Program-made: the position numbers and the translations under genes
The notes under the pieces: model-generated
What the model was told of the DNA's origin: nothing
The model's database searches: none
What the model saw: only the letters and a program-made list of their open reading frames with translations
Part shown: one piece after another, positions 23,801 through 28,528 of the stretch
Layout: each line of letters starts with the position of its first letter
How positions within the stretch are numbered: the first letter of the stretch is position 1
Assembly (NCBI GenBank): GCA_009698045.1
Contig: WLRE01000006.1
Coordinates: 1 to 28,528, forward strand
DNA length: 28,528 nt
From: Actinomycetota bacterium
GTDB taxonomy: Bacteria > Actinomycetota > Actinomycetes > Nanopelagicales > Nanopelagicaceae
Reading direction: 5' to 3'

Positions 23801-23862
23801 TGTTGATAAGTTGTTGATAACTTTAACTATCTAGGTGGATAAGAAAGGAAATCGGTGGATAA
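23801..23862 (+). repeat. Four DnaA-box-like direct repeats
   Basis: TGTTGATAA (23801 and 23812) and GGTGGATAA (23834 and 23854), each one mismatch from the complement of the DnaA box TTATCCACA. All point the same way, and starts are 11, 22 and 20 bases apart, so they fall on one helical face. The last overlaps the YgjP-type start codon (GTG 23855). Confidence 0.45.
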
Positions 23863-24508
23863 CTTTCTTCAAGAAGATCTCTTCGCGGATATCTTGCCGC
23901 CGGTGTCCTCCGATAGCTCCTTAACTCGCAGCCCAATCCCTGGTAGCAAGCCGCCATCGCTCAAAAACAATGCACTGGCACACCTTCCAGAGTTCCGAGT
24001 CATCCGCAGCAGTCGGCGCAAACGGAGTATTCAGGCTTTTCGGACAAATGGCATTATTGAAATCCACATTCCAGCGAAAGTCTCCAGAAAACAGGAGTTA
24101 GAACTCATCCCCGAGATGATCGCCCTAGTTCTCAAGCGAGAAGCCAAATCCCGAAAGAGCGATGAAGAACTTGTTCATATGAGCGCCGAGCTTCTAGGCG
24201 CCTATCTCCCAGAATTTACGCAGCGCCCCGCCTCGGTAGCCTGGAAGCCGATGCGCGAGCGCTGGGGTTCATGCACCACCGTGGACCGCACTATTCGGAT
24301 ATCTAGCCGCCTAGAAGCAGCTCCTGACTATGTCATCCGCTTTGTCCTCTTTCACGAGCTAATCCACCTGCGGATTCCCGGCCATGGCGATGATTTCTAC
24401 GCGCTGCTCGATCGAATGCCCGATAAGGATCGCGCCGAGTCCTTCCTCGAGGGCTATGAGGCAGGAATTGCCGCCCACTCCCTAGGCGAAGAGATTACGC
24501 CCCTTTAA
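23855..24508 (+). CDS. YgjP-type (M48/DUF45) zinc metallopeptidase
   Basis: A 217-residue cytoplasmic protein. The zinc motif HELIHL (about residues 168-173, preceded by IRFVLF) and the following Pro-Gly-His-Gly-Asp give the HExxH-x-H arrangement, and ERWGSCT is the second conserved motif of the YgjP/WLM group. The N-terminal third has RVIRSSRRKRSIQAF, normal for the family, with a longer disordered start. Physiological substrates are not known. GTG 23855 has AAGGAA 4 nt upstream. DnaA-box-like repeats overlap the start. In actinobacteria a gene of this kind commonly sits close to the DUF5679, ThiF-like and UvrD2 genes, as here. Confidence 0.9.
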   Translation: MDNFLQEDLFADILPPVSSDSSLTRSPIPGSKPPSLKNNALAHLPEFRVIRSSRRKRSIQAFRTNGIIEIHIPAKVSRKQELELIPEMIALVLKREAKSRKSDEELVHMSAELLGAYLPEFTQRPASVAWKPMRERWGSCTTVDRTIRISSRLEAAPDYVIRFVLFHELIHLRIPGHGDDFYALLDRMPDKDRAESFLEGYEAGIAAHSLGEEITPL

Positions 24509-24663
24509 TTGAGGTTTTAATTGAAGTTAATTTAAGCGTGGACACGCTCAATTTTCTGTGGATTTCCCCCGTACGCACGCTCACGAGGGGTATCGTGCTC
24601 TCATACGCACGACGGGTCGCAGAGAATCTGCGCGCCTGAGAGTGCGGCGATAGGAGGGTCATC

Positions 24664-24822
24664 ATGGCTGAGGAATACAAGGGTGAGGCTTACTGCGTTA
24701 AGTGCAAAGAGAAGCGTGCCTTCGAAGGACACGTAAAAGTCTCTGATTCTGGTCGCCGCATGGCACAGGGCATCTGCCCAGTGTGTGGCACAAAGGTCAA
24801 CCGCATTTTGGGTAAGGCTTAA
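24664..24822 (+). CDS. DUF5679 small zinc-ribbon protein
   Basis: A 52-residue protein, MAEEYKGEAYCVKCKEKRAF at the start, with CVKC (11-14) and CPVC (38-41) and a basic end VNRILGKA. The two CxxC pairs and the GEAYCVKCK and GxCPVCGTK core are highly characteristic of the actinobacterial DUF5679 family. Function is not known; zinc binding is inferred. The ribosome site AGGAGGG 5 nt before ATG is the strongest in the window, pointing to high expression, and a strong terminator follows 18 nt after the stop. A 155-base leader region upstream holds a TATCGT box near 24587. Confidence 0.9.
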   Translation: MAEEYKGEAYCVKCKEKRAFEGHVKVSDSGRRMAQGICPVCGTKVNRILGKA

Positions 24823-24840
24823 TACCGAAATTTAAAGCTA

Positions 24841-24882
24841 GACGCCCCGCGAGATTTATTTCTTGCGGGGCGTCTTTCTTTT
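24841..24882 (+). terminator. Terminator of the DUF5679 gene
   Basis: Ten-bp stem GACGCCCCGC / GCGGGGCGTC, extended by AGA / TCT inside, followed by TTTCTTTTT. It isolates the DUF5679 gene from the ThiF-like gene. Confidence 0.93.
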
Positions 24883-24948
24883 TCGCCCGCACTGCACAGA
24901 AACTGCCGTCGCATCACGGGCCGGCTCAAAAACACCGAGGCTAGGGCG

Positions 24949-26166
24949 ATGTCCCCACTCGATCTCATCCCCGTAATGGCTCCAGGAGTTTTTCTCCATG
25001 GGCGCTCGCCTACCTACTTGGGCTTCACTCATCGGGGACTCTTCCTCGAATTAGATAACCAACCTGAGTTGCACGCACTCCTCGCTTCGCTCATGAAGAG
25101 CGGCGCCGATCGCGAGGTGAGAGCAAGTGTCGAGAAGGCTTCACCATCTAGATCAGCTAGTTCAGCTAGTTCAGCTAGTTCAGCTAGTTCATCGAGGCCT
25201 TCAACGAATCTTGCTCTCTCCGCACTTGCAGAAACCTTTGCGGTCTCTAGCGATGCACTTCTCAAGTTTCTGCGCCCGCTCATTGCAGAAGGATTCATCT
25301 ACCTACAGATACCGCTCGAAGAGGAGTATCGCACCGCTAGTGTGAAATCGGAGAGCCTCTCTTCAAGAATAAAAAGTGAAGAGAGTATTTCCGGCTGGCG
25401 ATCGCCGGGATTTGGGCGTGAAGAAATTCTTAATAGAGCAAACTTTTCAATTCTTATCTTTGGGAAGAACCGTTTAGCGCTAACGATTTATTCATTGCTG
25501 CTGGCATCTGGATTTTCACATTGCAAAATTATCTCTCGAGATCGTGGCATACAACTTGCTCGTGATACGAGAACCACTCCTTTGTCAGCTCGCCGACCAT
25601 CAAAACGAGTTGAACCCAGCGATATTTACGGCTTGACCATGCGAAATAGCGATATCGGCCGCGATATTCACGATGTTATGCAGGATATTCGCAAAAGTTC
25701 ATCACTTCTCTATTTTGATAATTTATCGATTCCACACACTCCTGATTTCATTATCTCGGCCGAATCCACTGCCCCAGAACTCTCACAGCGTTGGATAAGT
25801 GAAGCAATCGCACATATTGCGATTACTGATCTTGAGGAGAGCTTTATCGAAGTCGGTCCATTAGTAATCCCTGGCGCAACTCCCTGCCTCCATTGTGTGG
25901 GGCTAGCTCGAACGAGAGACAATCCCATCTATCGCGATATTGAACTACTTAGATCTCTTGAAAAACCAAGAGAAATTCCTGCTGGTCTAGTTGCGCTGAT
26001 ATCTGGAGCAATAGTTCTAGAAGTCGCCGAATTTGCCGCGACCGGAAATAGTTCGTTAGTGGGTTCCACTGCGCGTTATGACGCCCGCAACCCCTCCGAA
26101 CTCCTACGCCAATATTGGAACAAATCCGAGGAATGTGGCTGTACCGAAAAAGTTATTGCTCGCTAG
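24949..26166 (+). CDS. ThiF/E1-like protein of the TOMM cyclodehydratase type
   Basis: A 405-residue protein whose C-terminal half resembles E1/ThiF adenylating enzymes and the leader-binding part of TOMM (thiazole/oxazole) cyclodehydratases: VGPLVIPGATPCLHCVGLAR with the first zinc pair CxxC, and ECGC near the end as the second. The nucleotide-binding loop is unclear (ILIFGKNRLALTIY where Gly-rich GxGxxG is expected), so adenylation may be lost. The N-terminal 140 residues resemble a winged-helix partner-binding domain with a Ser/Ala low-complexity insert. No precursor peptide or azoline synthase lies nearby, so a natural-product role is doubtful; in mycobacteria a relative (Rv3196) has the same neighbours. 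ATG 24949 lacks a Shine-Dalgarno, with GAGGCT 6 nt upstream. Confidence 0.75.
   Translation: MSPLDLIPVMAPGVFLHGRSPTYLGFTHRGLFLELDNQPELHALLASLMKSGADREVRASVEKASPSRSASSASSASSASSSRPSTNLALSALAETFAVSSDALLKFLRPLIAEGFIYLQIPLEEEYRTASVKSESLSSRIKSEESISGWRSPGFGREEILNRANFSILIFGKNRLALTIYSLLLASGFSHCKIISRDRGIQLARDTRTTPLSARRPSKRVEPSDIYGLTMRNSDIGRDIHDVMQDIRKSSSLLYFDNLSIPHTPDFIISAESTAPELSQRWISEAIAHIAITDLEESFIEVGPLVIPGATPCLHCVGLARTRDNPIYRDIELLRSLEKPREIPAGLVALISGAIVLEVAEFAATGNSSLVGSTARYDARNPSELLRQYWNKSEECGCTEKVIAR
25153..25188. repeat. 9-bp x4 microsatellite
   Basis: Four exact copies of TCAGCTAGT in frame, encoding repeated Ser-Ala-Ser within the N-terminal linker of the ThiF-like protein. Unit length is a multiple of three, so copy change alters length, not frame. 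Confidence 0.95.
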
Positions 26167-26211
26167 CAATGTTTATCAGATGAACTGATATCAGATCCGC
26201 TAACGAGCAAT
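26155..26211 (+). terminator. Long hairpin terminator of the ThiF-like gene
   Basis: Outer stem of 13 positions with one mismatch (ATTGCTCGCTAGC / GCTAACGAGCAAT) that starts before the stop codon, and an inner 6-bp hairpin TATCAG / CTGATA, followed by AT-rich sequence. Placed between convergent genes; the tail is not a strict T-run. Confidence 0.6.
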
Positions 26212-26220
26212 ATCATTTAT

Positions 26221-26252
26221 ATATCTTTTAAATAACTTTTAATATCTTTTAA
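26221..26252. repeat. Three phased AT-rich repeats
   Basis: ATATCTTTTAA (26221), ATAACTTTTAA (26232) and ATATCTTTTAA (26242) at 10-11 base spacing, overlapping the stop of the WhiB gene. Phased A/T tracts of this kind bend DNA and suit AT-hook proteins. Confidence 0.5.
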
Positions 26253-26608
26253 CTGGCGAGCTCCTCCAGGCTCTCAAAGGCACGAACAAGTCGTGGTCGA
26301 CCCACTGTGCGACGGGCAGCGATGACTTCTCCATTGTCGAAGAGTTCGCCTCCCCAGACTCCAGCAGGTTCACCGCGCGAGAGTGCGCCCTCTAAACATG
26401 CAGCCTTCAAGGGGCAACTGCCGCAGAGAGACTTGGCATAGGTGATGGTGGCGTTATCGTCGGCGAAGAAGGTATCGGGTTCTGCACTGTGGCAGGGCAA
26501 GTCGTAATCAGCGTTAGAGATATCGCTGATGCCGATCTTTGCATCTAGGCCTTGGGCCCAGCCGGGTATTAATAGTTCGCTTAGGAGAACTGACATAGTC
26601 CTCACCAT
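26249..26608 (-). CDS. whiB7: WhiB7-like iron-sulphur transcription regulator
   Basis: A 119-residue WhiB protein that carries a [4Fe-4S] cluster and acts with the primary sigma factor. The four cysteines are LPC, then CGSC-P-L-K-A-A-C (C-x2-C-x5-C), followed by the G-V-W-G-G turn. The C-terminus has R-R-T-V-GRPR, an AT-hook, which is the mark of the WhiB7 class; a 13-residue tail follows. Position next to a UvrD2-like helicase matches whiB7 in mycobacteria, where it governs intrinsic resistance to ribosome-targeting drugs. ATG 26608 is the longest start; ATG 26596, with GAGGA just upstream, may be the real one. It has a 300-nt leader with a small ORF and terminator. Orthology is good but not proven. 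Confidence 0.85.
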   Translation of the reverse strand: MVRTMSVLLSELLIPGWAQGLDAKIGISDISNADYDLPCHSAEPDTFFADDNATITYAKSLCGSCPLKAACLEGALSRGEPAGVWGGELFDNGEVIAARRTVGRPRLVRAFESLEELAS

Positions 26609-26655
26609 CCCTTTCCATTTCTTTTAACTGCATTGGTCTTGTTGGTTTTTACCCT

Positions 26656-26699
26656 GAAAAAGCAAAAGGGCCGCTCATCCTGTGAAGGATTTGCGGCCC
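26656..26699 (-). terminator. Leader terminator (attenuator) upstream of whiB7
   Basis: On the minus strand: GGGCCGC with AA, ATCC, loop TTCACA, GGAT, GA, GCGGCCC, then TTTTGCTTTTT. A strong intrinsic terminator between the leader ORF and whiB7, about 50 nt before the start codon. Its 3' arm ATGAGCGGC can pair with GCCGCTCAT in the leader ORF instead. Confidence 0.85.
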
Positions 26700-26710
26700 T
26701 GGGGCTTTGT

Positions 26711-26726
26711 TATCGGTTATCCGATA
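26711..26726. promoter_or_regulatory. Hairpin over the leader ORF stop codon
   Basis: TATCGG-TTAT-CCGATA is a perfect 6-bp stem with a 4-nt loop; the minus-strand stop codon (26717-26719) sits in the loop. It lies just before the terminator in the transcript. Confidence 0.5.
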
Positions 26727-26911
26727 GCGCTCCAGGATCCGCTCTTCACGTACTTGGCCTTATTTGCTGGGGTTGCATAATTAAATGCAGACGCACCTGC
26801 GAAGTGGCTGAAGTGGGTATGAGCGGCTGATGTCACAGCTGCCCCCACGAATGTGGAGGTACGCCAAGTAGACGCTGCGAGAGCGTTAACGGAGCGAACT
26901 GCGAGTGACAT
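26717..26911 (-). CDS. Leader ORF of whiB7 (leaderless, 64 residues)
   Basis: A short frame starting MSLAVRSVNALAASTWRTS, rich in Ala/Ser/Thr/Val and with a moderately basic end (KAKYVKSGSWSAIG). No conserved domain is recognised. The ATG at 26911 has a perfect leaderless promoter (TACCCT 6 nt upstream) and the ORF ends 18 bases before a strong terminator. The frame is also open upstream to 26947, but that would begin inside the -35. It may act as a regulatory leader peptide, with ribosome position controlling the terminator, or encode a small protein. Coding is supported by promoter position rather than homology. Confidence 0.6.
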   Translation of the reverse strand: MSLAVRSVNALAASTWRTSTFVGAAVTSAAHTHFSHFAGASAFNYATPANKAKYVKSGSWSAIG

Positions 26912-26917
26912 GCGAGA

Positions 26918-26958
26918 AGGGTAACTGACGGTTAGCACAGCGTGCAAGTTAATTAATT
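26918..26958 (-). promoter_or_regulatory. Promoter of the whiB7 leader with AT-rich upstream block
   Basis: On the minus strand: AATTAATTAA, C, TTGCAC (-35), 18 nt, TACCCT (-10), 6 nt, ATG 26911. An AT-rich block directly above the -35 is what WhiB7 proteins bind through the AT-hook at their own promoter in mycobacteria. Confidence 0.65.
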
Positions 26959-26979
26959 GCCGTCAGGCAGTGACGGCAA
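26957..26979 (-). terminator. Terminator of the UvrD2-like gene
   Basis: Perfect 9-bp stem TTGCCGTCA / TGACGGCAA with loop CTGCC, just after the stop codon, followed by the AT-rich TTAATTAACTT. The tail doubles as the AT block of the next promoter. Confidence 0.7.
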
Positions 26980-26980
26980 A

Positions 26981-28528
26981 TTAGACGAGGCCGGCAAGAA
27001 ATGGGCTAGGTGACCCCGCATATGAGATGTGTACCTGGTGGCGGGCGCGAGTCAGGCCCACATAGAAGAGGCGCCGTTCTTCATTGGTGTCGCTGCCCAT
27101 CGGCAAGAAGCCTTCGCTGACACCTGCAAGAAAGACGTGATCCCATTCCAAGCCCTTGGCTGCATGCAAGGTGGCAAGAACTACCCCGGGCAAGGTTGGA
27201 GGGTTGTTCTGTTCGGCGCGATCTTCAAGCTCCCGCAAGAAAGTACGCATCGTTGGAGCGCCATCGGCTTTCATTGTTTTAGCCAGACGGATAAATGCCT
27301 GCACATAATCTGAACTTCCAAATGGTCGCAAGATGGATTCAAGCTCTGAATACCAATCACCATTTTCGGCGGGAAGAACAGATGCCTGACGGATAATTCG
27401 CATCGCATCTTTCACATCCACGCGTTCAAAGAAGCGCTCTGAACTCTTTATTAGTGAATCTATCTTAGATTTCTGCAGCGCTTGCGCGAACGCGTCGAGT
27501 TGGCTGTTTGTCCGAGTCAATATTGCAATAGTGGGTTGTTGGCTCTCGCTAGCACCCGAAGCCGAATGGCTCTCTTTGATTGCAATAATCTTTTCTACAA
27601 TCTCTTGCGCCTCCGCGTTCACGGAATCTGCGCGGTGAATTACTGGCGCAATCCCGTGTTCATTCATGGAGGACAATTCATGGCCTGCTGGGGCGAGCAT
27701 GCCGCCTTGGCGAAGTATCGAGTTAGCGGTGCCGATAATTTCTGGTGTGGAGCGATATCCACGTGAGAGGCGAATGACTTCTGCGCGCGGATATTTATTG
27801 GTGAAATTCAAGAGAAATGAGGAGGTTGCGCCAGCAAACGAATAGATAGTTTGCGCTGCATCTCCCACAACGCAGATCTCTTCGCGATTGCCGAGCCACA
27901 GATTTAATAGACGCTGCTGAAGTGGCGATACATCCTGATATTCATCTACTGTGAAATATCGATATTGATCGCGGATACGTTCGCGAACATCGCGATCCTC
28001 CTCAAGCATTCCGACGGTCAATAGCAAGACATCTTCAAAATCTATTGCCCGCTCTTCTCGTTTGAGAGTTTCGTAGGCAGCATAGATTTTTGAGACTTCT
28101 TCTAAATTCTGCTTATCGCTCTTGCTGTTCTGCACGCGGATAGCGCGACCTTGAGCGAGTGCTGACTCCACATAATCTTCGGGGCCAATCTCGAGCACCT
28201 TTGCCCATTCAATTTCACCGGCAACTTCGCGGAGTGTGGAAGCTTGAGGCGCAAGTGCAGTGTCAGCGCGAGAGATGGATTCGGAGAGGAAACCAGATTT
28301 AACAGTAAGCAATGAAGGAAAAGAGCCACCAAATGTGTATGGCCAGAAGTACATCAACTGTTTAAGTGCAGCGGAGTGAAATGTTCGCGCAGTTGCATTA
28401 GGAATTCCAAGTGTGCGAAGTCTGGCCCGCATTTCACCAGCTGCGCGAGCAGTAAAGGTAAGAGCTAAGGTCTTGTTCGCATCGGTAACTCCAGCAGCAA
28501 TTGCATATGCGATGCGATGAGTAATAAC
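26981..28528 (-). CDS. uvrD2: UvrD2-like DNA helicase, N-terminal part outside window
   Basis: A superfamily 1A 3'-5' helicase in DNA repair; 515 residues are visible and the start with Walker A lies beyond the right edge. Motifs seen in order: LTFTARAAGEMRARL (Ia), VDEYQDVSPLQQRLL (II), VVGDAAQTIYSFAGA (III), LSRGYRSTPEII (IV), LATLHAAKGLEWDHVFLAGV (V) and RRLFYVGLTRAR (VI). The protein ends 24 residues after motif VI, with SYAGSPSPFLAGLV. Mycobacterial UvrD2 goes on with a tetracysteine linker and an HRDC domain; these are absent. Its terminator and the whiB7 leader follow. The frame is open to base 28528 with normal motif sequence. Confidence 0.93.
   Translation of the reverse strand, partial: VITHRIAYAIAAGVTDANKTLALTFTARAAGEMRARLRTLGIPNATARTFHSAALKQLMYFWPYTFGGSFPSLLTVKSGFLSESISRADTALAPQASTLREVAGEIEWAKVLEIGPEDYVESALAQGRAIRVQNSKSDKQNLEEVSKIYAAYETLKREERAIDFEDVLLLTVGMLEEDRDVRERIRDQYRYFTVDEYQDVSPLQQRLLNLWLGNREEICVVGDAAQTIYSFAGATSSFLLNFTNKYPRAEVIRLSRGYRSTPEIIGTANSILRQGGMLAPAGHELSSMNEHGIAPVIHRADSVNAEAQEIVEKIIAIKESHSASGASESQQPTIAILTRTNSQLDAFAQALQKSKIDSLIKSSERFFERVDVKDAMRIIRQASVLPAENGDWYSELESILRPFGSSDYVQAFIRLAKTMKADGAPTMRTFLRELEDRAEQNNPPTLPGVVLATLHAAKGLEWDHVFLAGVSEGFLPMGSDTNEERRLFYVGLTRARHQVHISYAGSPSPFLAGLV

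Noticed and set aside
23801..23862. Chromosomal origin of replication
   Set aside because: DnaA-box-like repeats are imperfect and no dnaA, dnaN, rpmH or AT-rich unwinding element is near.
24535..24548. Terminator after the YgjP-type gene (AGCGTG-GA-CACGCT)
   Set aside because: Palindrome with a 2-nt centre gives only a short stem and there is no T-run; more likely chance or a weak site.
24949..26166. Thiazole/oxazole peptide biosynthesis cluster
   Set aside because: Only the E1-like protein is present; no YcaO, precursor or dehydrogenase seen.
1..28528. Insertion sequences, prophage, CRISPR array or att sites
   Set aside because: No transposase, integrase or phage genes, no regular spaced repeats, and no terminal repeats seen; the window is uniform in base use.

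Overview
The window looks like a chromosomal segment of a small-genome actinobacterium with moderate GC, most likely a freshwater planktonic acI type (Nanopelagicales: Planktophila or Nanopelagicus). Reasons: actinobacterial signature genes (fused E2-E1 2-oxoglutarate dehydrogenase Kgd, SigR/RsrA pair, WhiB, UPF0182, DUF2342, DUF5679, nickel superoxide dismutase with its protease), very tight packing with overlapping gene ends, and many leaderless genes whose -10 box (TANNNT) lies 6-7 nt before the start codon. The assignment to acI is inference; no marker gene was searched.

Layout. 1-2037 (minus): end of a Tad/Flp pilus cluster (partial TadB-like membrane protein, TadA ATPase), then a GGDEF-like protein whose active site is lost. 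2202-9898: small membrane protein, SDR oxidoreductase, kgd, a secreted glycine-rich protein, and the divergent pair sodX/sodN. 9950-12624 (minus): small zinc-ribbon protein, hotdog thioesterase, RsrA-like anti-sigma factor, SigR-like sigma factor preceded by an excellent SigR-type promoter, and an HMCES/YedK-type DNA-protein crosslink protein. 12677-16527 (plus): aroA, rsgA, hisN and a membrane-anchored protein resembling an isolated P-type ATPase nucleotide-binding domain. 16520-20597 (minus): APH-fold kinase, initiator tRNA-Met with its own promoter and terminator, UPF0182. 20666-21772 (minus): a YlbL-type Lon-like protease that seems to lack its PDZ domain, and a small membrane protein. 21954-26166 (plus): DUF2342 protein, a gene-poor stretch with hairpins and DnaA-box-like repeats, YgjP-type metallopeptidase, DUF5679 zinc ribbon, and a ThiF/TOMM-like protein. 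26249-28528 (minus): WhiB7-like regulator, a leader region with a short ORF and terminator, and a partial UvrD2-like helicase.

From memory, two blocks follow gene order in Mycobacterium tuberculosis: SigH-RshA / Rv3226c (HMCES) / aroA / rsgA, and Rv3193c (UPF0182) / Rv3194c (YlbL) / Rv3195 (DUF2342) / Rv3196 / whiB7 / uvrD2. This supports calling the WhiB protein a WhiB7 orthologue, as does its GRPR AT-hook.

The most interesting element is the 300-nt leader of the WhiB7-like gene (26609-26958). It has an AT-rich block beside a -35/-10 promoter, a leaderless 64-codon ORF, and a strong terminator whose 3' arm is exactly complementary over 9 nt to a segment inside the ORF. This is the layout expected of translation-coupled attenuation. 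Other points of note are the SigR autoregulatory promoter, the orphan P-type ATPase N-domain-like protein, several domain or active-site losses (GGDEF, PDZ, HExxH, HRDC), and four helically phased DnaA-box-like repeats in front of the YgjP-type gene.
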